From S5-327 sp965200975 (GTDB taxonomy: Bacteria; Chloroflexota; Dehalococcoidia; Lucifugimonadales; Australimonadaceae), in contig OZ241740.1 in assembly GCA_965200975.1 (NCBI GenBank), positions 558,001 through 622,000 of the forward strand: a stretch of DNA of 64,000 nt, given 5' to 3'. The position numbers were made by a program, and so were the translations under genes. The notes beneath the pieces were generated by a model. It did no database searches. It saw only the letters and a program-made list of their open reading frames with translations, and was not told the origin of the DNA. Below are positions 33,052 through 42,596 of this stretch, piece by piece. The stretch's first letter is position 1, and the number at the start of each line of letters is the position of its first letter.

Positions 33052-33900
33052 TTAGCCGAGCTCTCCGCGTAGTTCGGCGTAGAGCCGGTCGATGAGGGGC
33101 GGAAGGCGGTCGTCCTGGCGTCCCCAATGCGAGAAGGGGCCGAGATCGAGCGCGTCGCGGGCCTCGGCGGGCGGGAGTCCGGACTCGAAAGCGCGCTCGC
33201 CCTGCCTCACGATGAGGTCGAGGCACTCGCGCATTTCGGCGAGGTCGGCGCGGCTTCCGAGGGGGCCGTGGCCGGGAACGACGACGCTGCAATCGAGCTG
33301 CTCGACCTTGCGGGCCGTCTGCGCCCATTCGCGGGGGAAGCCGTCGCGGGCGTTGGGGATGTACTTGTGAAACGAGAGGTCGCCGGCGAAGATCACGCCC
33401 TCGGCAGGCAGGTAGACGGCGACGTCGCCGCGGGTGTGCGCGCGGCCAAAGAAGCGGAGCTCGACGGGCCGGGGGCCAAGGTGAAGCGTGAGCGTGTCGC
33501 TGAAGGTGAGGTTGGGGGGCGTCTGCGGCAGGTCGGCCCACTCCGGGCGCATTGCGGGGTAGAGATCGCTGAGGAACTCGCGGTGAGAGTCCCACTCAGT
33601 GAAGAGGTCTTCGCGGCACGTGTCGTGGGCGACGATGGGGGCGGGCGGCATCAGCGCGTTGCCGAAGAGGTGGTCGCCGTGCCAGTGCGTGTTGACGACA
33701 TAGCGCACCGGCTTGTCGGTAACGCGGCGGACCTCGGCGAGCAGCCGTTCGGCGAGAGGCCGGGTCATAAGGGTGTCGATGATGACGACGCCCTCCTCCT
33801 CGACGAGGAATCCGGCGTCGGTGGCGCCGCCCTCCTGGATGAAGGCGTAGGCGCCGGGGGCGACTTCGATGATGCCGGAGGGGTAGGGAAGCGAAGTCAT
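33052..33900 (-). CDS. Metallo-beta-lactamase-fold hydrolase
   Basis: A 282-residue protein with the metal motif NTHWHGDHLFGN (HxHxDH), further ligands in AHTRGDVAVYLP and VVVPGHGPLGSR, and a GVVIIDTLM strand. The arrangement is that of glyoxalase-II-like or SoxH-like MBL hydrolases, cytoplasmic and of unknown substrate. Its ATG overlaps the TGA of the upstream LLM monooxygenase gene as ATGA, which couples their translation and suggests a joint catabolic pathway in which the monooxygenase product is hydrolysed. Confidence 0.85.
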   Translation of the reverse strand: MTSLPYPSGIIEVAPGAYAFIQEGGATDAGFLVEEEGVVIIDTLMTRPLAERLLAEVRRVTDKPVRYVVNTHWHGDHLFGNALMPPAPIVAHDTCREDLFTEWDSHREFLSDLYPAMRPEWADLPQTPPNLTFSDTLTLHLGPRPVELRFFGRAHTRGDVAVYLPAEGVIFAGDLSFHKYIPNARDGFPREWAQTARKVEQLDCSVVVPGHGPLGSRADLAEMRECLDLIVRQGERAFESGLPPAEARDALDLGPFSHWGRQDDRLPPLIDRLYAELRGELG

Positions 33901-34862
33901 GGCGTGTCCGATCCGGGGCGCAGCGCGGGGATGACGCGCGCGGCGAGGATATCGATAGTGCGCTGCACGTCGGCGAGCGTTCTTGCCTGCGGGAGGAAGA
34001 CGACGTGGCTGACGCCGATAGCGAGATAGCCGGCAAGGGTTGCGGCGATGCGGTCGGGCTCGCCGGCGAGGGCGTTGCGCTTTTCGGCGCCTGCGGCGTC
34101 GGGAGCGTCGCGGAGATCGACGAGCACGCGGAGAGAGAGCGATACGGCGTTGTCGCCGCGTCCGTGGGCGGCGGCCTGTTCGTTGATGCTGCGGAGGCTG
34201 TCGGCGAGCGCGTTGGGCGTCGTGCCGAAGAGGGGAGGGAACCACGCGTCGCCGATCCTGGCGGCGCGTCGCCGCACCGGGGCAGTGTGCCCGCCCACCC
34301 ATACCGGGGGGTGAGGCTTCTGCGCGGGGTGCGGGTGGGACTCGACGTTGTGAACGGAGAAATGCCTGCCGCTGTAGTCGACGACGCTCTCGGTCCAGGC
34401 GGCCTTGAGGATATCGAGTCCTTCGTCGAGGGTCTGGCCGCGAGCCTCGAAATCGAGGCCGAGGGCGTCGAACTCCTCGCGGAGCCAGCCTGCCGCCACG
34501 CCGAGGATGGCGCGCCCGCCGGAGAGCACGTCGAGGGTTGCGGCGGACTTTGCGACGGCGAGGGGGTGGCGGAGGGGCAGCAGCGTGACTGCCGTGCCCA
34601 GCTTCACGCGCCGGGTGATGCCGGCGACGTAGGCGAGAGTCGTGAACTGGTCGAGGAAAGGGAGGCCGGGAGCGATGAGGAACTCGCCGTCCGCGCTGTA
34701 GGGGTAGGTGGAGGTGTGGCTGGTGGGGAGGACGATGTGATCGGCGGCCCAGACCGAATCGAGGCCGGTGGCTTCAGCCTGCTCGGCGACGAGCCGAACG
34801 GCGGAAGGGTCGTCCATACCGATGGTGGGGAGAGAGACGCCGAACTCGACCATCGGCTCCAT
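33897..34862 (-). CDS. LLM-class F420/FMN-dependent oxidoreductase
   Basis: A 321-residue luciferase-like protein: VEFGVSLPTIGMDDP, ATGLDSVWAADHIVLP, RRVKLGTAVTLLPLRHPLAV and SGGRAILGVAAGWLREEF are the flavin/F420 family strands and phosphate-binding turns. The terminal VIPALRPG is typical of the TIGR03619 F420 group. It ends with an ATGA overlap with the MBL hydrolase. The substrate is unknown. Upstream lies a repeat-rich gap, then the divergent FN3 surface gene. Confidence 0.85.
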   Translation of the reverse strand: MEPMVEFGVSLPTIGMDDPSAVRLVAEQAEATGLDSVWAADHIVLPTSHTSTYPYSADGEFLIAPGLPFLDQFTTLAYVAGITRRVKLGTAVTLLPLRHPLAVAKSAATLDVLSGGRAILGVAAGWLREEFDALGLDFEARGQTLDEGLDILKAAWTESVVDYSGRHFSVHNVESHPHPAQKPHPPVWVGGHTAPVRRRAARIGDAWFPPLFGTTPNALADSLRSINEQAAAHGRGDNAVSLSLRVLVDLRDAPDAAGAEKRNALAGEPDRIAATLAGYLAIGVSHVVFLPQARTLADVQRTIDILAARVIPALRPGSDTP

Positions 34863-34904
34863 AGTATTGAGGCGGGCGCGGAGTTGGCAAATGCGCGGCT
34901 GCTG

Positions 34905-35050
34905 TTAGGGGTATCGCCAGGGGAGTGAGGGAGTGCGGCTGTTGGGGGATCTTCCCCAGGGGGAGCGGGGCTGTTGGGGGATCGGCCAGGGGGTCTGGGG
35001 GAGCGGACGCTCTCCCAGCATCGCCCCGGCGCAGACGTCCTCGCTGCCCA
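34905..35050 (-). repeat. Dispersed palindromic repeat with short tandem repeats
   Basis: The core at 34995-35018 is identical to that at 6316-6339 (arms CTGGGGGAGCG/CGCTCTCCCAG), and the GCGCCGGCG-type tail follows (CCCCGGCGCAGACGTCC). The segment before it repeats CGGCTGTTGGGGGATC two to three times with slight changes. It ends just before the promoter of the surface gene. Confidence 0.8.
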
Positions 35051-35057
35051 CCGCTCT

Positions 35058-35086
35058 TTGACAGATGCTGTAGAAGGTTGTATACA
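35058..35086 (+). promoter_or_regulatory. Strong sigma-70-type promoter of the FN3 surface gene
   Basis: TTGACA (35058-35063), 17 bases, then TATACA (35081-35086). Transcription would start near 35093, about 20 bases before the ATG at 35114, which is preceded by AGAGGGAG. Both boxes are near consensus, the clearest promoter in the window. Confidence 0.75.
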
Positions 35087-35113
35087 TCTTCCTTGACCCT
35101 CAGAGGGAGCGAT

Positions 35114-37559
35114 ATGCCAACAGAAGATCAGCCTTCGGTCAGTAGCCTCTCTTACCCCCCCCCCCACTGCAGGGGGTAGTAGGCGCAAGCTCCGGTTACC
35201 AGTCCTTGTAGCTGCCCTCGCAGCGCTCGCTCTCTTCGCGCTCACCCCGTTCGTCGTGTTCGGCGTCTCTCCAGAGGACGATGTGTACGTTAACTGTGGC
35301 GGCGACAGGAACGTTGAGCCCGGCAATCATGCCGTTACCTGCGAGATCTCGAACGATACCGGCTACAACATCTCGTGGAGCGCCTCGGCCTCCGGCGGGG
35401 TAGAAGTAACCAGCAAGAGCCTGACCCCGCCGGACGGCGACGGGAACCGCACGGGCATAGTCAATGTGAATGTGACCGCCAACGGGTTGCTGACAGTGAA
35501 CGTCAGCGACCCCGATGACTCCGACTCGGACACGGTGAACTTCACGGTCGGAGAGCCAACCCCAACGCCTCCTCCCACGCCGCCCCCAATGCCAACGCCT
35601 ACCCCTGGCGGCTTGCCGCTGCCCCCTCCACCTTCAGGATTCGGCGCCTCTGGATATTCGGATACCCAAATCGAGGTCGACTGGACGGATTTGAACGGCG
35701 TTGACGAGTACCAGGTTGGCTACCGGAAGGAAGGCGGTAGCTGGGAGTACATCTCTACGAGTCAGATCGGACCTACCCCTACGCCCGACGTTGGGCCGGA
35801 AGGGGAAGTCATCATTCATGGATTGGAGTGCGATACCGCCTATGACACCAGGATACGGTCGTATGGCGACGGCCTCACGTATGCCGAGGACTGGGGGCCG
35901 TGGTCGGGCATAGACGGAGCTACAACCCATTCCTGTTCCCCAACGCCAACGCCGCCGCCAACGCCGCCGCCAACACCAACGCCAAACCCATCGGTGTCCA
36001 TCAATGGATTGGCCTCCACTATCCCGAACGGAGGCAGCGATAGTTTCACGATAAACGCCTCTGGCCTTGACACCGACGAGAGCTATCGTCTCACAGCGGG
36101 CACGGCAGATGACCAAATCGGGTTCCCTGGGTCTTCCGATGAAGATGTAGTGGGAACCATCATCATTGTCGGTGTTCCCGGCGTGTCGGAGGAAGACCCC
36201 TGCGAAGCTGGCACTGTAGGAATGAATGTCCCCACTGGGAGTTCATCCTATTCGTGGAGCCTTACACTCAACGCATGCACTCCCGGCACGGGCACGCTGA
36301 CAGCCAAGCTGTACGAGATAGTCGACGACGGGGGCGACGACCTCCTTGATAGCGACTCCCAAACGGTAACTGTTCCAGGCGCTCCACTGGAGCCGCCAGC
36401 TACGCCCGTTGGCCTCTCACTCGCCGCTACCGCGGCAAAGAGTATAGACGCCTCATGGAACTCCCAATCCGGCATCCAGAATCATCAGGTGCGACGCAAG
36501 GTTGCTGGCGGCAATTGGACATATCACCTAACCGACTCATCCGCCACGTCTTATACAATTACAGGCTTGGAGTGCAATACCCTCTACTACGTGGAGGTCC
36601 GCGCCCAAGGGGACGGCACTGAGCACTCAGATGCTTGGAGCGACTGGTCAGACCAGAGATCCAGACGCACCCTTGGCTGCGACCCCACGCCAACGCCTAC
36701 TCCCACTCCTGCACCTACACCGACGCCTACCCCGGTAGGAGTCCGAAACCTGACCATCCACGATGATGGGATAGCCACTTGGGACGCTCCGCAAGAATCT
36801 GTTGCCGGTTACCGCATCCGCGTAAAGAACCAAGGCGATAGCAATTGGGACTACATCCACGACCAAACGTCATCTGCCGACAAGCGCCACGGGATTAGGG
36901 ATTTCACGTTCAATCAGTCGTACATCGTGAGCATAGGTACCAAGAAGTCCAGTGGCAGCTCTTACGGTAGCTGGGTTGAGCGCTCTTGGACATTGCCGGA
37001 GTTTAGTTCAGCGGTAGATATTTCGATTCCAAGCGAATGTCGAGGAACCAGTCCGCAGACTCCGCTTAGATATATGCAGACGCTAGAAAACCCCATAACC
37101 GCCCGTGGCGGCTACGCGCATACTCCAACCCTCAAACTCGTGTGGGTGCCTCTCAATATTAACGGAATAACCGCAGTCTACATGGCGAGAATTACTAGGA
37201 TAAAAGAACTTTCCGATGGAGGCGTTGGCTGTGTCTTTATGAGAGCATATATCGACTCAGTCCCTGGGGCAACTGAACTTTCGGTCAGTGGCAAAATTCA
37301 CCTCCAAACATATCCTGAAGCCCCAGGTTGGATTCATCAAGAGGCTTCAATAAACAAACAGTGTTCGCGATGTAACGAAGCAAGATGGCAATCCGATCCG
37401 CTAATCGTTTCGCTTGCCTCCCTTGTCGCTGGAGGGGGGCAAGAAGACACTGACCTCATCGTTAGAGCATATCTGGAGGCTGAGTATACGTTCATCGTCG
37501 GAGAGAGCGAAGATGACCATGCTCTGTCATTTAGATTCGTGGAACCTGCAACATCATAA
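35114..37559 (+). CDS. Secreted/anchored fibronectin-III surface protein, out of frame at a poly-C tract
   Basis: With ten C instead of eleven at 35155-35165, the ATG at 35114 opens an 814-residue protein: a short Ser/Pro head, RRKLRLPVLVAALAALALFA as basic signal/transmembrane anchor, then VSPEDDVYVN and an Ig-like region. Three fibronectin-III-like domains follow (DTQIEVDWTDLNGVDEYQVG; AKSIDASWNSQSGIQNHQVR; IATWDAPQESVAGYRIRVKN), separated by Pro-Thr linkers (PTPTPPPTPPP type), and a C-terminal beta-rich domain with the pair CSRCNEARW. As sequenced, the ATG frame ends after 21 codons (TAG at 35177), so no full protein is made. Long PT linkers suggest a cell-wall or exopolymer adhesin. Promoter upstream, sister gene downstream. 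Confidence 0.75.
35155..35165 (+). repeat. Run of eleven C, candidate phase-variation tract
   Basis: Eleven consecutive C, fifteen codons after the ATG at 35114. Eleven gives a short dead-end frame; ten (or thirteen) joins the start and signal anchor to the large FN3 frame. Tract length and location at the 5' end are typical of contingency loci. Confidence 0.75.
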
Positions 37560-37576
37560 AAGAGAGGAAACCACCT

Positions 37577-38575
37577 ATGCGCATCACAACCATCGTCAAG
37601 GTTTATAGCCTTCTGATGGCAGGGGTTTCAATCCTGCTGGCAGGCGGATTTTTTCTAGCGCACAACGATCGAGTATGTGTCGAACAAGACTATGATTCAT
37701 TCGATGTCCATAACAAGGTTACACTCGACTACGGCGCCGGAGAAGAAGCATTCGATCATACGGACAAACTGCATCTCGATGGCGATAACTTCAGCTACAT
37801 CAAGCGCGATGAAGACGATGAAATCATCGGCGAAACCATAGCCAATAACGGAATGCTCTACGAGCGACACCGGGTACTCCATCCCGCATGGCTAGCGCAG
37901 CCAATCCCTGAAACTGTTGCTAAGACTGTTGCTACGAGCGTATCGAGTGATTCAGCATCCTCATCCATATGCTTTCTCCCCGATTATCGCCAAGGAGAAT
38001 TCCAATACGTCGGTGACGAAATTTTGAACGGTGAGACTTTGAGGCGCTATAGCCTCAAAGAGCAGCCTACTGAGCCTGTGCCAACGCCTAACTTTGACGC
38101 GAATGGATTGCGCGACGAGTATCCACGTTATGGAGAGGTGATATTCAAAGACCTGTGGGTAAATCAGGATGGCTACATAGTAAAGGTCTCCGCGCAACAA
38201 GACGACTACTACTGGGGATTTCGTGAGCAGAACATCATGACCATCTCAGGGCTTGGCGAGCCCAACACGATAAGCGCTCCACCAGTGGCGACCCTAGTTC
38301 CGACGCCGACGCCCACCCCAACCCCGACGCCTGTCGCTGCGCCGCCTGCGCCTAGCGGTCTCACACTGACGGTCCCAGGCCCTGCAAGCATCAAGGCGGC
38401 GTGGCGGGTCCTTGCCAATATCGAGAAGTACGAGGTTCGCTTCCGCTCATCCCTTGGCAATAGGACGGAGCAGACTCCCCAGACGAGCTACACCATGAAG
38501 AACCTGACGTGCAACACGACCTACCAGGTGAGCGTGCGCGTCAAAGGGAACAGCGCGGCACACGGAGGGAAGTAG
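37577..38575 (+). CDS. FN3-containing surface protein, cut short by an amber codon
   Basis: A 332-residue protein lying 17 bases after the large FN3 gene. The N-terminus KVYSLLMAGVSILLAGGFFLA is a signal anchor. Residues 35-230 form an uncharacterised beta-rich domain with paired cysteines; then a PTPTPTPTPTP linker and a fibronectin-III domain (GLTLTVPGPASIKAAWRVLA ... CNTTYQVSVRVKG). The domain breaks at TAG (38573-38575) exactly where the first gene's FN3 copies have the Trp of a WGPW or WSDW motif. Reading through gives GPWAPEKSKRAECLIIPTPS and a stop at 38660-38662. So a Trp TGG to TAG change is likely. Expression may be linked to the switchable gene upstream. Confidence 0.72.
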   Translation: MRITTIVKVYSLLMAGVSILLAGGFFLAHNDRVCVEQDYDSFDVHNKVTLDYGAGEEAFDHTDKLHLDGDNFSYIKRDEDDEIIGETIANNGMLYERHRVLHPAWLAQPIPETVAKTVATSVSSDSASSSICFLPDYRQGEFQYVGDEILNGETLRRYSLKEQPTEPVPTPNFDANGLRDEYPRYGEVIFKDLWVNQDGYIVKVSAQQDDYYWGFREQNIMTISGLGEPNTISAPPVATLVPTPTPTPTPTPVAAPPAPSGLTLTVPGPASIKAAWRVLANIEKYEVRFRSSLGNRTEQTPQTSYTMKNLTCNTTYQVSVRVKGNSAAHGGK

Positions 38576-38732
38576 GGGCCGTGGGCGCCGGAGAAGTCCA
38601 AGCGGGCTGAGTGCCTGATAATTCCGACGCCGTCCCTGCCGGGGATTGGCCCCTTCAGTTAGTAGGGTTACGGCAAGGCGCGGGCGACAGAGACAGGCGG
38701 CGTCCAAACCTGGACGCCGCCTACGACGATCA

Positions 38733-38815
38733 AGGCCGGTCTGGAGGATCGGACGCTCTCCCGGCGCCGCGCCAACGCTGACGCCCCCTCGCCGCCCGCC
38801 GCTATCGTGCGTCGA
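38733..38815 (-). repeat. Diverged copy of the dispersed palindromic repeat
   Basis: The core 38741-38764 reads CTGGAGGATCG-GA-CGCTCTCCCGG, with substitutions in both arms, and the tail CCAACGCTGACGCCCCCTC then CCGCTATCGTG follows as in other copies. The segment is the only recognisable content of the 300-base gap before the amidohydrolase gene, apart from a weak promoter-like TTGGGA/TATAGG pair at 38843-38872. Confidence 0.65.
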
Positions 38816-38960
38816 TCTCTCAGCTTTGAACTAGCGGCCCTATTGGGACTAAGCGTCGGAACGCGCTATAGGGTATGCTCGCGCCGGACTCGCAGTGAGT
38901 TTGCCGGAAGCTGGGAGAGAGCCGCCTCGGGCAGAGAGGCGGAAATTGGGAGGCGCGAAG

Positions 38961-40097
38961 ATGGCAAAGGGCGGATTCAGCATTTTTGACAGCGATATGC
39001 ACATTATGGAGCCGCGCGACCTGTGGGAGCGCTACATCGACGCCGAGTTCCGGTCGATGGCGCCGAGGGCGAACCCGTCGGAGAATGTGCGCGACCTGAG
39101 CCTCTACTATCCCGACGGCGAGCCGAAATCCCAGCTCACCCCCGGCACGCCGCACCGCGGGCACAACTACGAGCGCAACCAGGAGCTGTACCGCAGTCAC
39201 TCCGAGCGCGGCTGGTCGCCCGAGGTGCAGCTCGAGGCGATGGACATCGAGGGTCTCGATGTGGCGGTGCTCTTTCCGAGCCGGGGTCTGGGCGTGCTCA
39301 CGCGTCCGGAGCTGGACACGAAGTTCGCCGCGGCGATTGCGCGCGCGTACAACGACTGGCTCTACGACTTCTGCCAGCCCGACCCGTCGCGCCTCATCGG
39401 CGCGGGGATGATCTCGGTGTACGACATCAACGACGCGGTGGAAGAGGCTCACCGCGTGGTGCAAGACCTCGGCTTCAAGGCCGTGTTCGTGCGGTCGAAC
39501 ATCGTGAACGGCAAGACCTGGCACGAGCCGTACTACGAGCCGCTGTGGGACGCGCTGGAGGCGCTGGGCGTTCCGCTGGGCTTCCACGAGGCGTCCGGGT
39601 CGCGGTCGCGGCAGAGCGCGGAGCAGTTCGACCCGAACTTTGGGCTGCGGCGCATCTACGCGCAGCCGTTCGAGCAGATGCTGGGGCTTGGCAGCTTCGC
39701 CGCCGGAGGCATTCTGGCGCGGCACCCCAAGCTGAAAGTGGCTTTCCTCGAGGCGAACTGCTCATGGGCGCCGTGGCTGGTCTGGCGCATGGACGAGGGC
39801 TACGAGCGGGAAGGGGACATCTTTATGCCCGACCTTACGGAGCCTCCGAGCGCGTACTTCAAGCGTCAGTGCTGGGTGTCGATCGAGCCTGACGAGCTGC
39901 CGGCGCGGTACATGATCGATATGTTCGGAAGCGACCGGATTGTGTTCTCGACCGACTATCCGCACGGGGACTCGCGGTATCCGTACGCCGTGGACAGCTT
40001 CCTCGAGCTGCCGCTCTCGGACGAGGAGAAGCGGCGCATTCTGTGGGACAACTGCGCGGAGTTCTACAACATGGCGGCGGTTCCGGCAGGGGCGTAG
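38961..40097 (+). CDS. Amidohydrolase-2 family metal-dependent hydrolase
   Basis: A 378-residue TIM-barrel protein from the ATG at 38961 (GGGAGG upstream). SIFDSDMHIMEPRDLWERYI holds the first metal motif (DxDMHxxE), VPLGFHEASGS a barrel His, and VFSTDYPHGDSRYPYA the final Asp with the STDYPH signature. Members of this subfamily decarboxylate or hydrolyse cyclic acids. It is the third such enzyme in the window. A dehydrogenase and an aldehyde dehydrogenase follow in the same direction with gaps of 54 and 18 bases, so a three-gene catabolic operon is likely. Confidence 0.86.
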   Translation: MAKGGFSIFDSDMHIMEPRDLWERYIDAEFRSMAPRANPSENVRDLSLYYPDGEPKSQLTPGTPHRGHNYERNQELYRSHSERGWSPEVQLEAMDIEGLDVAVLFPSRGLGVLTRPELDTKFAAAIARAYNDWLYDFCQPDPSRLIGAGMISVYDINDAVEEAHRVVQDLGFKAVFVRSNIVNGKTWHEPYYEPLWDALEALGVPLGFHEASGSRSRQSAEQFDPNFGLRRIYAQPFEQMLGLGSFAAGGILARHPKLKVAFLEANCSWAPWLVWRMDEGYEREGDIFMPDLTEPPSAYFKRQCWVSIEPDELPARYMIDMFGSDRIVFSTDYPHGDSRYPYAVDSFLELPLSDEEKRRILWDNCAEFYNMAAVPAGA

Positions 40098-40151
40098 GGC
40101 GGCTTGAGTCGTCGTGAGTCCCCGCTGAACAGAGGGCAGGAGCTTGGACAG

Positions 40152-41048
40152 ATGGATGAACGCGTTGGATTCATCGGGTTGGGAACGATGGGCCGCCCGA
40201 TGGCGGGAAACCTGCTGAAGGCAGGATGCAGCCTGACGGTGTACGACGTAGACGGCGCCGCGGTGGAAGCGCTGGCGAGCCATGGCGCGACGGCGGCGGG
40301 CTCGGCGCGGGAGACGGCTGAGGCGTCGGACGTCGTCATCACTATGCTGCCCGCGTCGCAGCACTCGATGGCGGCGGCGTTCGGGCCGGACGGGTACATC
40401 GCGGGACTGAAACCGGGGTCGACAGTGATCGATATGAGCACTATCGATCCGGACACGACGCGCCGGATTGCCGCAGAGGTCGCAGCCGCCGGCTGCGAGA
40501 TGCTCGATGCGCCCGTGAGCGGGTCGTCGGCCTGGGCGGAGAGCGGGACGCTGACGATTATGGTGGGCGGAGACGGCGCCGCGCTCGAAAAGCGGCGGGC
40601 CCTTCTCGGCCATATGGGAACGAACATCATCCACTGCGGCGAAATAGGGATGGGGGAGACGGTGAAGCTGGCGAACAACCTCGCCGCCGGCGTGTCGATG
40701 ATCGCCGTCACGGAGGCCTTCGCGCTGGGCATAGCGAAGGGCGCAGACCCGCAGGTGCTCTACGACGTGATGTCGAAAGCGTCAGGGAACTGCTGGACGC
40801 TGCAGACGCGGTGTCCGGCGCCCGGCGTTGTCGAGGCAAGCCCGGTGAACGACGGGTTCGCGCCCGGATTTATGACGGACTTGATGCACAAGGACTTGGG
40901 GCTCGCGCTGTCGGCGGCGGCGCAGGAGAGGCTGCCGCTCCTGCTCACCGCGGCGGCGCGCGAGCAGTACGCGGCGGCCAGCCGTCGAGGGTACGGGCGC
41001 CTGGATTTCTCGGCGGTGGCCAAGCTTCTGGAAGCCGCAAGCGAATAG
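40152..41048 (+). CDS. 3-Hydroxyisobutyrate dehydrogenase-family NAD(P)-dependent oxidoreductase
   Basis: A 298-residue beta-hydroxyacid dehydrogenase from the ATG at 40152 (AGGAG upstream). RVGFIGLGTMGRPMAGNLLK is the coenzyme motif, VIDMSTIDPDT and DAPVSGSSAWAESGTL the substrate-binding segments, and GETVKLANNLAAG carries the catalytic Lys. Such enzymes oxidise 3-hydroxyisobutyrate, tartronate semialdehyde, gamma-hydroxybutyrate or similar. The next gene, an aldehyde dehydrogenase, starts 18 bases later and would oxidise the semialdehyde formed, which favours a hydroxyacid catabolic pair. Confidence 0.88.
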   Translation: MDERVGFIGLGTMGRPMAGNLLKAGCSLTVYDVDGAAVEALASHGATAAGSARETAEASDVVITMLPASQHSMAAAFGPDGYIAGLKPGSTVIDMSTIDPDTTRRIAAEVAAAGCEMLDAPVSGSSAWAESGTLTIMVGGDGAALEKRRALLGHMGTNIIHCGEIGMGETVKLANNLAAGVSMIAVTEAFALGIAKGADPQVLYDVMSKASGNCWTLQTRCPAPGVVEASPVNDGFAPGFMTDLMHKDLGLALSAAAQERLPLLLTAAAREQYAAASRRGYGRLDFSAVAKLLEAASE

Positions 41049-41066
41049 TAGCGACGGAGCGGAACA

Positions 41067-42539
41067 ATGGCGATTCAGGCAGGTCAGGTAAAGCTCGCGC
41101 CGATGATCGTAGGCGGCAAAGAGACGCACGCAGAGGCCGGCGGCGTGATAACGGTGGGGAACCCCGCGTTGCGGAACAGTCCGATAGCGGAGACTCCGCG
41201 CGCGCTTGCGGAAGACGTTGACCGTGCGGCGCGGACGGCCCACGAGGCTTTCCAGGGCTGGAGGAACGTAACACCGAAAGACCGAGGCCGGATCATGCTT
41301 CGCATCGCGGACGCAATGGAGGCGGCGGCAGAGGAGACCGCTGCGCTGATTGCGCTCGAAACGGGGAATGCGCTCGTTCCCCAGTCCCGCCCGGAGGCGA
41401 AGGGCGCAGCCGACGTATTCCGCTACTTTGGAGGCGTCGCGGGCGAACTGAAGGGCGAGACCGTGCCTCTTGGCGAAGACCTCCTCGTCTACAACCGGCG
41501 CGAGCCTATCGGCGTTGTCGGAGCGATCATCCCGTGGAATTCGCCGGTGCTTCTCGGGGCGCTGAAGATAGCGATGGCCATAACCGCCGGGAACACGCTG
41601 GCGCTGAAAGCGGCTGAGGATGCGCCGTTGGCGGTGCTCAGAATGGGCGAGATATGCAACGAATTCTTGCCGCCGGGAGTGCTGAACGTCCTCACGGGCT
41701 ACGGCGAGGAAGCAGGCGCGGCGCTGGCCGTCCATCCGCTCGTTCGCAAGCTGTCGTTCACGGGCTCGACAGAGGTGGGGAAGCTCATTATGCGGTCGGC
41801 TGCAGACCGCATAGTCCCGGTCTCCCTGGAGCTTGGAGGGAAGAGTCCGGCGGTCGTCTTTCCCGACTCGGACGACGACGCCGTCGTCCAGGGGGTCGTG
41901 GCCGGCATGCGGTTCACGCGCCAGGGGCAATCGTGCACCGCCGGGTCGCGGCTCTTCCTCCACGAGAGCATCCACGACTCCTTCCTGGACAAACTCGTCC
42001 GGAAATTGGGGACGCTGAAGGTGGGCGACCCCTTGGACGAGTCCACGGATATGGGGTCGATAATCAACGAGAAGCAGTTCGACCGCGTGTGCGGATACAT
42101 CGCGGACGGGTCGGCGCAGTCGGGCGCCGAGGTCGTGCTTGGGGGATTGCCGCCGCAGGACGGGCCGCTGGCCGAGGGGTATTACGTGACCCCCACGGTG
42201 ATTACGCGGGCGAATAACGACTGGCGAGTGGCGCGCGAGGAGATATTCGGGCCGGTGATGGTCGTTGTTCCCTGGTCGGACGAGGACGAGGTGGTGCGGA
42301 TGGCGAACGACAGCCACTACGGGCTGGCGGCGTACGTCTGGTGTCGGGACATCAAGCGCGCGCTGCGGACGGCGCACCGTATCGAATCAGGATGGGTGCA
42401 GGTGAACCGCGGGCTGGGACAGATACCCGGCCACTCCTACGGGGGCTACAAGATGAGCGGCATTGGCCGCGAATTCTCCCTCGAGGGAATGCTGGACAGC
42501 TTCACTCAGCGCAAAAGCGTAACCGTCAACCTCGCGTAG
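41067..42539 (+). CDS. NAD(P)-dependent aldehyde dehydrogenase
   Basis: A 490-residue class of aldehyde dehydrogenase with all landmarks: the PWNSPVLLGALKIAMAI coenzyme region, KAAEDAPLAVLRM, FTGSTEVGKLI, catalytic Glu in SLELGGKSPAVVF, and nucleophile Cys in RQGQSCTAGSRLF, followed by EEIFGPVMVVVPW. It oxidises an aldehyde to the acid in the cytoplasm. In operon context it probably serves the pathway of the preceding hydroxyacid dehydrogenase. The selenocysteine tRNA follows on the opposite strand. Confidence 0.92.
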   Translation: MAIQAGQVKLAPMIVGGKETHAEAGGVITVGNPALRNSPIAETPRALAEDVDRAARTAHEAFQGWRNVTPKDRGRIMLRIADAMEAAAEETAALIALETGNALVPQSRPEAKGAADVFRYFGGVAGELKGETVPLGEDLLVYNRREPIGVVGAIIPWNSPVLLGALKIAMAITAGNTLALKAAEDAPLAVLRMGEICNEFLPPGVLNVLTGYGEEAGAALAVHPLVRKLSFTGSTEVGKLIMRSAADRIVPVSLELGGKSPAVVFPDSDDDAVVQGVVAGMRFTRQGQSCTAGSRLFLHESIHDSFLDKLVRKLGTLKVGDPLDESTDMGSIINEKQFDRVCGYIADGSAQSGAEVVLGGLPPQDGPLAEGYYVTPTVITRANNDWRVAREEIFGPVMVVVPWSDEDEVVRMANDSHYGLAAYVWCRDIKRALRTAHRIESGWVQVNRGLGQIPGHSYGGYKMSGIGREFSLEGMLDSFTQRKSVTVNLA

Positions 42540-42596
42540 GAAGGCGCCTTCTCTTCCGGGGCGGCGCTGGACGCGGGCTGTCTCCTGACGCGCGCG

